DNA from: Bacteroidia bacterium | GTDB taxonomy: Bacteria > Bacteroidota > Bacteroidia > JADZBD01 | Assembly: GCA_020852255.1 (NCBI GenBank) | Contig: JADZBD010000001.1 | Location: forward strand, 121,004-185,003 | DNA: 64,000 nt | Reading direction: 5' to 3' | Notes under the pieces: model-generated | Told to the model about the DNA's origin: nothing | Database searches by the model: none | The model's input: only the letters and a program-made list of their open reading frames with translations | Position numbers and translations under genes: made by a program | Shown here: positions 42,870 to 52,103 of the stretch, one piece after another | How the letters are laid out: the number at the start of each line of letters is the position of its first letter | Position numbering within the stretch: the stretch's first letter is position 1

Positions 42870-43124
42870 ATGCAGGAATTTCTAAAAACGATCCTGCGTG
42901 ATAAAACCGGAGCATTTTCCTTGCGGGAGTTAGTGGTTGCCATTTTCGTGGTCGCCACGCTCACCGCTTGGATTTCCGAACAGTTCTTTTCACTTGCCTG
43001 TCCGGAATATATGTTCTACGGTTTTGTATCGCTAATAGCAGCAGGTTGCTTCGGATACTCCATCGAAAAAAAAGTTATTAATCCATTTAAAACCAAAAAT
43101 GAAAATGAACCAGTTCAAGAGTAA
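42870..43124 (+). CDS. Holin-like two-TM protein
   Basis: 84 residues from the ATG at 42870 (a TTG at 42861 is possible). Two TM helices (LRELVVAIFVVATLTAWI and MFYGFVSLIAAGCFGYSI), short loop, charged tail: a class II-type holin layout, next to the amidase and spanin-like genes. Function is by topology and position. Confidence 0.55.
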   Translation: MQEFLKTILRDKTGAFSLRELVVAIFVVATLTAWISEQFFSLACPEYMFYGFVSLIAAGCFGYSIEKKVINPFKTKNENEPVQE

Positions 43125-43773
43125 ATTTTATCGCATACTAATTATCCTCTACTCTATTGTAAGTATAGGAAGCACAGTGTATTTATTGCTTCGCCCTTCG
43201 GAAAATAAAACCGATATCCGGTATGAGCAGACAAAAGATGAGTTGCAAAACATCAAAGAATACCTCAAGCAGAAAGATTCCAATTACCAACACACAATCG
43301 ATTCTTTGCAAAAGGAAAGCGACAGCCTTCAGACCGTTATATCGGCAACCGATAAGCGATTGGATTATTCCCGATCACAGGTCAAGAATTTATCCGGTCA
43401 GCTTGTGGAATATGTTTATCGATATGAAAGCGACAGCACTTTGCAGAAAAATGAAATCGCGTTTGATTCTTTGAGTGAATTAAGCAGACAGTACATCACC
43501 GAGTCAACCATTCGAGATAGTTTATGCGACTCGGAGATCAATTCGCTAAAAGAAGTCATCGCTAATAAGGAAAGTGCGTTCAGCAATTGTGATTCTCTTC
43601 TGACAGACTATAAATCTGAAACGGATAAATTGATTTCACAAACGCAGGAATTAAATCTACAACTCCATCGAGCAGAGAAGAAAATAAAACGCAGCCGGAA
43701 CATCAACCGGCTGCTCTCTGCCTCTGCCGTAATTCTATCCGGCATATTTATTACTTACCAAATCACTCACTAA
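43099..43773 (+). CDS. Coiled-coil membrane protein, i-spanin-like
   Basis: 224 residues. N-terminal TM helix (ILIILYSIVSIGSTVYLLL), then a long coiled coil rich in D, E, K, S and Q, and a C-terminal TM helix (LLSASAVILSGIFITYQI). The layout fits a unimolecular spanin or Rz-like protein spanning the periplasm to help fuse membranes at lysis. Overlaps the holin-like gene by 26 bp. No homologue known to me. Confidence 0.5.
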   Translation: MKMNQFKSKFYRILIILYSIVSIGSTVYLLLRPSENKTDIRYEQTKDELQNIKEYLKQKDSNYQHTIDSLQKESDSLQTVISATDKRLDYSRSQVKNLSGQLVEYVYRYESDSTLQKNEIAFDSLSELSRQYITESTIRDSLCDSEINSLKEVIANKESAFSNCDSLLTDYKSETDKLISQTQELNLQLHRAEKKIKRSRNINRLLSASAVILSGIFITYQITH

Positions 43774-43781
43774 ATATTATT

Positions 43782-43982
43782 ATGGACGAAAGAAGATTAG
43801 TATCAACCGTAACCTTTTTGTCATCGCTCTGCGGATACTTCTACGCCAAGCATTTTCACAAAGACGCTGTTCCCATTGTAATGATGAGCGGATTCTTCGG
43901 TGCTATGATAGGAGAAAGCATCTATAAGATTCTCAGCAAAGACGACAACGACAAAAACCCTCCCGCTGCTCCGACAGCTTAA
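43782..43982 (+). CDS. Small membrane protein
   Basis: 66 residues with one or two hydrophobic helices (STVTFLSSLCGYFYAK; VPIVMMSGFFGAMIGESIY) and a charged Asp-rich end. Small membrane protein of the lysis or virion-membrane set. Confidence 0.5.
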   Translation: MDERRLVSTVTFLSSLCGYFYAKHFHKDAVPIVMMSGFFGAMIGESIYKILSKDDNDKNPPAAPTA

Positions 43983-43995
43983 TTAAAAATCAGGA

Positions 43996-44823
43996 ATGAA
44001 AACTCCAATTACATATTACGGTGGTAAGCAGGCATTATTAAAATATCTGCTTCCACTTATTCCTGCCCACCGAATTTATTGTGAGCCATTTTTCGGTGGC
44101 GGAGCATTATTTTTTGCCAAGCCAAAATCAGAAGTTGAAATTATTAACGATCTGAATTCTGAAGTCGTGAACTTTTTTAAAGTCACGCAAAATAAATACT
44201 CTGAACTCGAAAAGGAAATCCGCGCCACACTTCATTCAAGAGAACTGTATCAACAAGCGATGGTTGTTTACAAGCATCCGGACATGTTCGATGACGTGAA
44301 GCGTGCGTGGGCTTTTTGGGTAGCAACCAATCAGGGATTCTCATCATTAATCGGTTCTTGGGGATTTGGAAAAACAAATTCAAAGGAAATGGCTGTCGCA
44401 GGAAAGAGAGAATCTTTTACACGCGAATATGCAGACCGATTAAAAAAAGTTCAACTTGAAAATAACGATGCGATCAAAGTAATAGACCGTTCCGATTCAA
44501 AGGAAACATTCTTTTATGTTGATCCACCCTATATAGGTTCCGATCAAGGACACTACAAAGGATATGAAGAAGAGCATTTCAAAACGCTCCTTGACAAACT
44601 ATCCAAAGTAAAAGGCAAATTCTTATTGAGCAGTTACCCCTCGAAATTGCTCGATTCATACATACGCAAAAACAAATGGAGAGTGCATAAAGTAAATAAA
44701 GCTGTTGCAGTCACTAAACACACCGACAAAAAGAAAACAGAAATGATGGTGATGAATTTCGATCCTTCTGCAAACGCAAAAGGGATAATCCAATCACTTA
44801 AAAAATTAAAAATCGCAGCCTAA
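43996..44823 (+). CDS. D12-class N6-adenine DNA methyltransferase (Dam-like)
   Basis: 275 residues. SAM-binding motif near the N-terminus (TYYGGKQALL, FFGGGALFF) and catalytic DPPY (FYVDPPY near 178) mark a Dam/D12-type methylase that methylates adenine in DNA. Such enzymes in phages protect the genome from host restriction. The island's defence operon has its own methylase. TAATG overlap with the next gene. Confidence 0.9.
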   Translation: MKTPITYYGGKQALLKYLLPLIPAHRIYCEPFFGGGALFFAKPKSEVEIINDLNSEVVNFFKVTQNKYSELEKEIRATLHSRELYQQAMVVYKHPDMFDDVKRAWAFWVATNQGFSSLIGSWGFGKTNSKEMAVAGKRESFTREYADRLKKVQLENNDAIKVIDRSDSKETFFYVDPPYIGSDQGHYKGYEEEHFKTLLDKLSKVKGKFLLSSYPSKLLDSYIRKNKWRVHKVNKAVAVTKHTDKKKTEMMVMNFDPSANAKGIIQSLKKLKIAA

Positions 44824-46928
44824 TGATAACCACATCCAACTATAAAAGTACCGTTGACAAAATCGGTATTGAAAAACTCCCTTCGGAATTACAAGAGGCG
44901 CACAATTTCTTGAGTGCTGCTACTTCCAATTTTACAAACTGGAAAAATACCGGAGATGAATTCAATCAGGTAAAAAAACTCGCTTTTGAAAAACTGCAAT
45001 TGTTCTTGAAGAGCAACGGTAGTTTAAACGGAAAGGATGAACCACGATACTTGAAAATGGCGAAGGAAGATGCAATTAGCTACCAATGGATGGAAACCGA
45101 TAAATTGAAAATGATTTATCGAATGGAACTTGACGCGGAACTCGAAGAGGATGGCACACCTGAAGAAAGAAAGATCAGAAGGACTGCCTTGGAAAAGGAA
45201 CTACGAAAAAGAGACAAGGCATGGCTAAAAACATTCAAACCGATGAGTGGAACACCGGATGCCACAAAAGAAATCCGTTACATCGAATGGTTTTTATCTT
45301 TTCACAACAAAAGAGTGAAGCGTTCCGAGTTTATCGAATTGCTTCACGAATTACAAACGGATATCAAGGAAAAGGAAATCAGAAAAACTTCTCCTTTAGC
45401 AAAACAGATTCTCAAAATACAGGATACCGTTGTGGAGTTGTTGGATCAAAACAACAATGCATACAATATTACTTTTAGCGATCCGCTTAAATTCGAGTAC
45501 AGTAATGCGATAAAGGAATACAGAGCAGCAAAGAAGAAATCAAAAGATGATGACAAACCAAAATCAGTTGATTTAAGCGGAATAGAAAAAAAAGAAAGTG
45601 GTGAAATTATGTCGAGCGTTGAATTCGCAAAAAAGGAGTTCTCCTGCCTTGGCTTCACAGATAAATGGTTAAGCCTGATTGGTGATCCTTCCCCCGGTTT
45701 CACAGCGATGGTTTTTGGAAAACCTAAAATGGGTAAATCATATCTCTGTGTAGAGTTCGCAGGATACCTTGCACGTAATTTTGGAAAGGTGCTTTATGTT
45801 GCCAAAGAAGAAAAGCTTGATATTACACTACAAAATAAGTTGAAAGAAAAAGATGTCGCTCACGAAAACCTTTTTGTGACGGACAGTCTACCGGCAGATC
45901 TTTCAGAATACAATTTCATTTTCCTGGACTCGGTTAACTTGCTTGGTCTTTCCCCCGAAGATTTGAGAAAATTAAAAGCGAACAACCCCGGAAAAGGATT
46001 CATCTATGTTTTTCAAACAACAAAAACCGGAAACTTTCGCGGAGCAAATTCATTTCAGCACGATGTCGATGTCGTAATTGAAATTCCGGAGAAAGGAAAG
46101 GCTGTTCAGTATGGTAGATTCAATCAAGGAGGTGAAATGACAATTTTTGAAGATGCGATCCCCCAAGCGTCTGAGGAATTGAGTGGAACTTCTAAGAATA
46201 AAATTTATCCATCATGGACTCGACCGAAATACATGGATGAAAGAGATCATCGGCAATTGCGTCACATTTATGACTTGTATAAGAAAGGCAAATTCAAAGA
46301 AGCCTATAACTATGCGAGTTTTGATTGTGATACCGCAATCAGAGAAGAAATCCCCGGTGAAATTTGGAAAAAGATGGGAGGAGAACTCACTCCTTCAGGT
46401 GAAGAGAGGCTCAAGGCGAAACTAAATGCGAAAAAAGGAAAATCCGCTCCAGTAAAAGAGGAGAAGAAAAAACGCACGATTGTTTTCAATAGTGCAATTC
46501 GTTTCTTGAAAAATTATATTCAGAGCGAATGGAATCTTGAGCTGAATGATTCGGAGTACATCGAAATACTGGATATCGCGCAGGAGAAAAACGAAAACCT
46601 CATTGATCTGATTGATGACCTTGGCAAAAATATTGACGAGTTCACAACGGTAATGGTGAAGGCCATGAAAGAGTGGGATAAGAATAAAGGGAATCTCGAA
46701 GAAAGGAATAAATCAAAGTTTGACCCATCTCATTACGCAAGCCGGAAAGACGATGAGAATCCTACTTTTCTTTTCAGCTCCGCAAGTAACAAGGTGCTGA
46801 CTGAAGCCTTAAAAGGTGATTTCGATATTATCTATTTGGTTCGCAAGGAACTGGCTAACAGAGGACTGGATCAGAATGGTCAATGGGTTGGGTTTGATAG
46901 GGCGAAGGAGATTCATCGGATAGATTGA
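44823..46928 (+). CDS. RecA/RadA-like P-loop ATPase, last gene of phage-like block
   Basis: 701 residues. A RecA-fold ATPase domain sits at about 290-460: Walker A GKPKMGKS, LYVAKEEKL (cf. RadA/DnaB) and Walker B FIFLDSV. It is flanked by long helical N- and C-terminal parts without recognisable motifs. It is not of the FtsK/HerA or A32 packaging-ATPase type usual for double-jelly-roll viruses. It could act in replication, recombination or, as a non-canonical motor, packaging. The stop codon is directly followed by the right arm of the 11-bp inverted repeat. Confidence 0.75.
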   Translation: MITTSNYKSTVDKIGIEKLPSELQEAHNFLSAATSNFTNWKNTGDEFNQVKKLAFEKLQLFLKSNGSLNGKDEPRYLKMAKEDAISYQWMETDKLKMIYRMELDAELEEDGTPEERKIRRTALEKELRKRDKAWLKTFKPMSGTPDATKEIRYIEWFLSFHNKRVKRSEFIELLHELQTDIKEKEIRKTSPLAKQILKIQDTVVELLDQNNNAYNITFSDPLKFEYSNAIKEYRAAKKKSKDDDKPKSVDLSGIEKKESGEIMSSVEFAKKEFSCLGFTDKWLSLIGDPSPGFTAMVFGKPKMGKSYLCVEFAGYLARNFGKVLYVAKEEKLDITLQNKLKEKDVAHENLFVTDSLPADLSEYNFIFLDSVNLLGLSPEDLRKLKANNPGKGFIYVFQTTKTGNFRGANSFQHDVDVVIEIPEKGKAVQYGRFNQGGEMTIFEDAIPQASEELSGTSKNKIYPSWTRPKYMDERDHRQLRHIYDLYKKGKFKEAYNYASFDCDTAIREEIPGEIWKKMGGELTPSGEERLKAKLNAKKGKSAPVKEEKKKRTIVFNSAIRFLKNYIQSEWNLELNDSEYIEILDIAQEKNENLIDLIDDLGKNIDEFTTVMVKAMKEWDKNKGNLEERNKSKFDPSHYASRKDDENPTFLFSSASNKVLTEALKGDFDIIYLVRKELANRGLDQNGQWVGFDRAKEIHRID

Positions 46929-46939
46929 CGGTGGTCTAA
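46929..46939. repeat. 11-bp inverted repeat, right arm
   Basis: CGGTGGTCTAA, exact reverse complement of 32817-32827, beginning on the base after the stop codon of the ATPase gene. Confidence 0.5.
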
Positions 46940-47065
46940 TTTTTGCAGTGATTATCCTGATTTTGAAGGAGGACTAAAAAGAAGCGATTCTCATTAAGGG
47001 TCGATTCCGAAATATTTTGTAAATTTCGTAAGGGCAATTTAATTAATTCGAAAAATAATAAGCAA

Positions 47066-47869
47066 GTGAGAAGACTTTTTGTACTTTTTGTGATTATGAT
47101 TTCTTTGGGCTTAGGAACTGCTTATGGGCAAACTGATTCTCTAAGACCCCATAGAGATGAGTTCTCGAAAAACTTATCCCTTTATTTCAAAGCTGATTCG
47201 CTAAAGGATAATTCTGACACAATTCGCGTGACAAAGTTTTTACCCTATGATTTTAATATTACTATTAAAGCGTTAATTAAAAACGGTGCGCCAATCGGGT
47301 TATGTCGAAGTTATTATGCTGACGGTTCAATTTGTGATGAAACGATGTTCGATTCTATACCAAAAAAAGTTACTGAGCAGACCGGCACTGATGGATATGG
47401 AGATTCTAAAAGATACTATTTAACCACTCCTGTTTTTTCAAAAAAGTATTATCGAAACCATAAATTATGGGAAGAAAGCACGTTCAAGCCTAACCCAAAT
47501 TATTCGGAATTGGGATATCAGACTTGGATGTATGTATCACACAAGACATATTTCCGAAACGGACAGCTTGATAGATACGAATTATATACTGATACCTTAA
47601 AAATAAGTATCACTCACAATTACTCTGGGCAATTAGAAAAGGAATACATCGTAACTAAAGACTCAATCTTCGACACATATTGCTTTTATGATGGTAATTT
47701 GGGGAAAATGGCATTTACGAATACTATTGTTAAAACTGTGATGAAGAAAAAGGACAAGGACAATGAAAATGACAAAGGAGACAAAGCGAACCGTACAGTT
47801 TATTATTACACCCTTGATAGAAAATTAATAAAAATCGAAAAGTACAAGAACGATAAACTTGTTAACTAA
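47066..47869 (+). CDS. Secreted YwqK/MORN-like protein
   Basis: 267 residues from a GTG start. Signal peptide (RRLFVLFVIMISLGLGTAYG). Several Y-x-x-G-x-x-x-x-E/Y repeats (SYYADGSICDETMF; KYYRNHKLWEESTF; TYFRNGQLDRYELY) show the YwqK/MORN pattern. First of a set of secreted proteins after the phage block. Exact role unknown. Confidence 0.7.
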   Translation: MRRLFVLFVIMISLGLGTAYGQTDSLRPHRDEFSKNLSLYFKADSLKDNSDTIRVTKFLPYDFNITIKALIKNGAPIGLCRSYYADGSICDETMFDSIPKKVTEQTGTDGYGDSKRYYLTTPVFSKKYYRNHKLWEESTFKPNPNYSELGYQTWMYVSHKTYFRNGQLDRYELYTDTLKISITHNYSGQLEKEYIVTKDSIFDTYCFYDGNLGKMAFTNTIVKTVMKKKDKDNENDKGDKANRTVYYYTLDRKLIKIEKYKNDKLVN

Positions 47870-47888
47870 AGACCAAACAATTTTTTAA

Positions 47889-48410
47889 ATGAAAACAATT
47901 ATTATCGCTTTACTTTTATTTATCATAAATGCAAAAGCATTTTCTCAAAAGACCTATCAGGAGAATAATTATTTACGTGAAGACTTAGTTTTTGATCCAA
48001 CATTGGTTTTTCCGGAGACTTCAAAATTTAGTTATAATGATAGCTTATCCGATGTTAAAATATTAAATTATTGGACGACTCCACTTCAACAAAGGACGAT
48101 TTATCTTACGTACGAAGGAGGGTGTTCATACGTCTTTAGAATTTGCTATAACGAAAAAGACTATATTGAAGATATGTTCCACGTTACTTTTGATTCTTTG
48201 CGTAAACATGTTGAATTCTATACGCAAACACGGCTTGATGGAAGAGTTGGAACGGCTTGCGATAGACGAATCGCCTCTGCAAAGTATAATTTTTCAGAAG
48301 ACCGAATAATAGTTTACCTCTTAATCAAAGACGGGAACAATGAAAGTTGTAAGGAACAGACTTACGTGGAATTATTTATGAAGATTGAGTTTCCAAAAAA
48401 TTGCAAATGA
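47889..48410 (+). CDS. Secreted protein of unknown function
   Basis: 173 residues with a clear signal peptide (MKTIIIALLLFIINAKAFSQ). The rest has several Cys (GGCSYVFRIC; GTACDRRI; ESCKEQ) that could form disulfides. No family recognised. In the cassette of secreted proteins, 19 bp after the previous gene. Confidence 0.6.
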   Translation: MKTIIIALLLFIINAKAFSQKTYQENNYLREDLVFDPTLVFPETSKFSYNDSLSDVKILNYWTTPLQQRTIYLTYEGGCSYVFRICYNEKDYIEDMFHVTFDSLRKHVEFYTQTRLDGRVGTACDRRIASAKYNFSEDRIIVYLLIKDGNNESCKEQTYVELFMKIEFPKNCK

Positions 48411-48423
48411 TTATTTGATGTAC

Positions 48424-49293
48424 ATGAAAACACGATTACTAATTTTATTTTGTTTCATTGGGCAGCTTGCCTTTTCGCAAACTATAATTAAACTTAATTC
48501 TCCCATGAAAACTCAAGAGGATTATAGTTGCATTAATCCTTCAGACACTTCTTTTGTGGTCGTTGGCCATAGCGAAGATATGGGAAAGTGGTATGGTCAT
48601 TATTACAAATTAAAAACTAACGTGCCGGATGGCGAATATGATTTTTACGTTAACGGAAAATTGGAATTAAAAGCATTCATCAAAAATTCTCAGTATGATG
48701 GTGTTTGGAGTTATTACTTCCATCAAGGGAATCTAAAGGAGGTTAAGCCTTATGTAAACGGAAAACTGGATGGTGAAAATATTTCCTTTTACGCAAGAGG
48801 CTCAATAAGTCGTAAAACAAAATACGTTGATGACAATGGTGTGTCTACCGTTGAATATTACGAATCAGGAAATATTAAATCCAAATCCTCACAAAGCGGA
48901 GATGGTTTATACTATAAAGAATACCCTGATAGCCTTCAATCTTCAACTGAAACAAAAGCTGAAATAAAAATAGGTACATACAATTGCGCCTCGAAAAGTT
49001 GCCCATCGATTGTGTTACTTAAAAACGGGAAATTCTATTTTACCAAAACAGAAAAAGAGCAAAAGCAAAATGGAACTTGGGAATTAAATGGCGATACCTT
49101 GCTTCTTTATTATGAATATGAGGTTAACAAGGAAAATAAGGGCAGGAAGATCTCTAATTATGAGTATCCGAGTTATCAACTAATAAAAGCAACATCAAAA
49201 TATATTGTTTCAGAGGAGTCGCTGATTTTAATGGATAATCACAATCCGAAATTCAAATACGATAGTTGCAATATTTTTGTTTTTGAGAAGTAA
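48424..49293 (+). CDS. Secreted YwqK/MORN protein with lipocalin-like C-terminus
   Basis: 289 residues from the ATG at 48424, which opens the signal peptide MKTRLLILFCFIGQLAFSQ. Middle: MORN-like repeats (DGEYDFYVNGKLELKAFI; DGVWSYYFHQGNLKEV; DGENISFYARGSISRK). C-terminal 90 residues have a G-x-W ... strand pattern (GTWELNGDTLLLYYEYE) like lipocalin-type domains found in Bacteroidota. Function unknown. Confidence 0.65.
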   Translation: MKTRLLILFCFIGQLAFSQTIIKLNSPMKTQEDYSCINPSDTSFVVVGHSEDMGKWYGHYYKLKTNVPDGEYDFYVNGKLELKAFIKNSQYDGVWSYYFHQGNLKEVKPYVNGKLDGENISFYARGSISRKTKYVDDNGVSTVEYYESGNIKSKSSQSGDGLYYKEYPDSLQSSTETKAEIKIGTYNCASKSCPSIVLLKNGKFYFTKTEKEQKQNGTWELNGDTLLLYYEYEVNKENKGRKISNYEYPSYQLIKATSKYIVSEESLILMDNHNPKFKYDSCNIFVFEK

Positions 49294-49299
49294 AATCGA

Positions 49300-49983
49300 A
49301 TGAAATATACATTAATCATATCCATTTTCTGCTTGACAATATTGTCATGTTCTGATTCAACTAATTCCAGCAAAGAAGATGTGGTTGAAGAAATTGACTT
49401 AAACGCAATCCAAATAAATGCCACTCTCCCATTTGGCTGTATCAATTTAACTAAATTGAAATACCCAATGGAATGGACAAGTGACCTAAAAAATTATGGA
49501 CAGCTCAAGAATCCGGAAGAACTTGATAGTATAGGAAAGTGTTTTTATAAAATTAATTCCAGCAAAGTCATAAACTCCCCGGTTGTTAAAAAATCAGAAC
49601 TTTTATTAATTGGAGACTTTTTGGAGCAGAGCCATTTTTTAGACACAATACTTCAAAATTCTATTGATAGTTGCAGATTTCGATTACCCAATATCGGCAT
49701 ATATGAATGCTATTACTCATTTCAACGTGACGTAAAAATCAGTTCATTCGGATCATATGGAAATCTTTTACTTCTTGACCCGAAAACGAAAACCGGCAAA
49801 TTATTAAATATCTATTTTGAAGGGTCAGGTGATTCAAATGTTATGTCCAGGTATTTTTTTATCGATAAAGACACAATAATTATTTATGAAGGACGGTGCT
49901 ATGATGATGGTTGTGATTTGGATGAAAAATACAAAATCAATATCGCGCATGATGGTAGCGTAAATATTAATCGAAAAGAATAA
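49300..49983 (+). CDS. Lipoprotein of unknown function
   Basis: 227 residues. Signal peptide with a lipobox at TILSC (Cys17), followed by acidic SDSTNSSKEDVVEE. No recognised domain. Follows the YwqK gene by 6 bp, so part of the same transcript. Confidence 0.65.
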   Translation: MKYTLIISIFCLTILSCSDSTNSSKEDVVEEIDLNAIQINATLPFGCINLTKLKYPMEWTSDLKNYGQLKNPEELDSIGKCFYKINSSKVINSPVVKKSELLLIGDFLEQSHFLDTILQNSIDSCRFRLPNIGIYECYYSFQRDVKISSFGSYGNLLLLDPKTKTGKLLNIYFEGSGDSNVMSRYFFIDKDTIIIYEGRCYDDGCDLDEKYKINIAHDGSVNINRKE

Positions 49984-49988
49984 AAAAA

Positions 49989-50813
49989 GTGAGGGCTTTT
50001 ATTTCAATATGTTTTTTGTTTTTAATCCCAAATTTGGGAATTGCTCAAACCGGCACTATAAAAGGATCAGTCGTAGATTCAATTTCTAAGGAAATTTTGA
50101 TTTTTGTTGATGTATCGTTAAGTGGCACTCCATTTAAAACCGAGGCAGATATAGATGGTTTTTTTATTTTGGATTCTATTCCTTATGGAACTTATGTTTT
50201 AAGAGTATCATATGTCGGATTCAAAACAAAGGAACAGACTATTATTTTGAGAAAAGGCGAGACACCCAACGTGAAAATCGAATTAAATTCAACTCCTGAA
50301 ATTTTAGGTGCTCCTAAGTTACCTTATGTGCAACCGATGAACTATCAATCTAAAGATTCTGTAACCGAGTTCTACTCTGAAGGCAGAAAAATATGTTTTT
50401 ACCAAGGAAATTCATTCAACAGTTGGCTTGTAATTACTGACACTTTAACAAACGATACTTTAGAATATGACAAACAGATTTCTCAAAATTACTCTTTGAG
50501 TATTTTGTACGAAAACAATAAACCAAAATATCAAATGCATTGCAAAGCGTACTACAACAAAAAAGCAAGAAAAACCAGAAAAGCAGAGCGACATCATAAT
50601 TTCGTACATAAACTTCCGAGAGGATTAAGATTTGGACATAAAACCTGTTTTTTTCCAGTATTTTATTATGACAAATCGGCAAAAATAAATAGTCGACAAA
50701 TTTTAGTTGACAATAAATGGAAAAAATATTCTGATAAAAATCTAAGACCCTCATACGCCCTTTTTGATACTTACATGATAAAGGCAGACGGGATAATAAA
50801 ATCAAAATTTTAA
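49989..50813 (+). CDS. Secreted protein with carboxypeptidase-regulatory-like domain
   Basis: 274 residues, start GTG at 49989. Signal peptide (RAFISICFLFLIPNLGIAQ), then a CarboxypepD_reg/CNA-B-type beta sandwich (GTIKGSVVDSISKE ... FVDVSLSGTPFKTEADIDGFFILDSIPYGTYVLRVSYVGFK), the same module that heads SusC-type barrels. No barrel follows, and the tail is Lys/Arg-rich. Shares the TAATG junction with the next gene. Confidence 0.75.
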   Translation: MRAFISICFLFLIPNLGIAQTGTIKGSVVDSISKEILIFVDVSLSGTPFKTEADIDGFFILDSIPYGTYVLRVSYVGFKTKEQTIILRKGETPNVKIELNSTPEILGAPKLPYVQPMNYQSKDSVTEFYSEGRKICFYQGNSFNSWLVITDTLTNDTLEYDKQISQNYSLSILYENNKPKYQMHCKAYYNKKARKTRKAERHHNFVHKLPRGLRFGHKTCFFPVFYYDKSAKINSRQILVDNKWKKYSDKNLRPSYALFDTYMIKADGIIKSKF

Positions 50814-51943
50814 TGATTAGATTGAATAAAATATTTGCAAAAATATCCACTCCGTTAAAAATAACGTTTGTGTATATAATTCCTCTTGCACTTATTTTAA
50901 ATTGGCTGCTGAATCCGGGTTACAATCTTATACTAACTAATTCTGAATGTATAGATTATTCAGGTAATGGGGTTCTCTCAAGTGGAAGTGGGTTTCCATT
51001 TGTTTCACAAGTTGGCACGTGTGGTTCAGATTGCTTTGGTGCGGATTACAGAACTGTTAGTTATTTTTTTAAGTGTATAAACGGGGCTATTATGCTCTTG
51101 CTTTCATTCCTTTTATACTATTTAGTTTTGAAAAGAGTCAAACCAAAATTATGGCAATCCATAGTATGGTGTTTCCTTATCTATTCTTCCTTCGGAATGT
51201 ATTTCCAAAGTTCTATGGATTTTATAAGGTGCGGAACATTTGGATATGATGAAATTACTGCTATTCATTTTCGCTTTGATGTTTATCGGTTATTGAATGG
51301 GTTCGAACCTATCGTATTCTTTGGCAACTATTTTCTTTTAGCCCTTCCTATGTTAGTTGCCTTTTTGATATTTAAAGACCATAAGAAAAAAGATTCTCAA
51401 GTCTCCAAATGGTGGTTTCTCTTCTACATTTATTGGAGTGTATTCTTTTTTATAGTATTAGTTTTTGAATGGTGGCTTGCAAGATTTAATGACCAAATGA
51501 TAACGAGTTCGGGAGATTGGACTTTTAGGCAACATTGGATTTCAATTCTTATAGGCTATGCGTTAGTAATTACTCTGTTTACTTTTGCAAGGCGACTACT
51601 TTTGAGAAAGAAAAAGTATTCGGTTTTATTTGCAATTGCTTTCTCGGTTATTTCGCTTCTTATCACAATCAAGAATCAACATTGCATTGTTTTTGGTTCT
51701 AATGGGAGTAGATTTGTTGAGTTTTATACTCCTTTTTACGAAAGTCAATCAATAGGATGTTGGACTCAACGTTGGGACAATCCCTTAGAAAAACTTAATC
51801 CACCGTTTGAGAATAAAAACATTCTGAAAATACATACAAAAGAGAATCACATCACCTTTGAAAGACCGATTGTTGGAGATTATAAAATCACAAAGCAATT
51901 TCTCTTTTGGAGATTTGATTTTCCAGAGGTGTTTGAATTTTAG
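50813..51943 (+). CDS. Multi-pass membrane protein, unknown
   Basis: 376 residues with about six TM helices, e.g. ITFVYIIPLALILNWLL, INGAIMLLLSFLLYYLVL and FLFYIYWSVFFFIVLVF. A Cys-rich loop (SQVGTCGSDCFG) lies between the first two. No family is evident. Position suggests a link with the secreted set, possibly a membrane receptor or immunity protein. Confidence 0.6.
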   Translation: MIRLNKIFAKISTPLKITFVYIIPLALILNWLLNPGYNLILTNSECIDYSGNGVLSSGSGFPFVSQVGTCGSDCFGADYRTVSYFFKCINGAIMLLLSFLLYYLVLKRVKPKLWQSIVWCFLIYSSFGMYFQSSMDFIRCGTFGYDEITAIHFRFDVYRLLNGFEPIVFFGNYFLLALPMLVAFLIFKDHKKKDSQVSKWWFLFYIYWSVFFFIVLVFEWWLARFNDQMITSSGDWTFRQHWISILIGYALVITLFTFARRLLLRKKKYSVLFAIAFSVISLLITIKNQHCIVFGSNGSRFVEFYTPFYESQSIGCWTQRWDNPLEKLNPPFENKNILKIHTKENHITFERPIVGDYKITKQFLFWRFDFPEVFEF

Positions 51944-52103
51944 TAACTACGATTGGAATATCAAGAACAATTGGGATGAGGAAGAATAATTTATTTTAAT
52001 GAAAGATAATTGTATCGTTTGTGCTGAAGAATTTGAGGTCGTACAGGAAGCCTTTAGTTATAGCCAATGCTTAAAGACTGATAAAAATAGTTAAGTGTAT
52101 TCA

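Larger units (their letters stand above)
32817..46939 (+). mobile_element. Candidate tailless membrane-type (DJR) prophage
   Basis: Twenty-one tightly packed genes, all on the plus strand, about 14.1 kb. There is no portal, large terminase, tail, baseplate or integrase gene. Instead there are many proteins with one N-terminal TM helix, a 239-aa candidate capsid protein with its own leader and hairpin, three small beta-rich proteins, a lysis set (amidase, L,D-transpeptidase-like, holin-like, spanin-like), a Dam methylase and a RecA-like ATPase. Size and content fit tectivirus/corticovirus-like or FLiP-like viruses of the double-jelly-roll lineage, but this is inference without structure prediction. 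Inverted 11-mers lie at both ends. Confidence 0.5.

Noticed and set aside
32817..46939. Tailed (HK97-type) prophage
   Set aside because: No portal, large terminase, head protease of that type, tape measure or tail genes are present.
51999..52094. 31-residue frame (CIVCAEEF...) between the membrane protein and the last cassette gene
   Set aside because: Too short, no signal and no start context; could be a decayed remnant.
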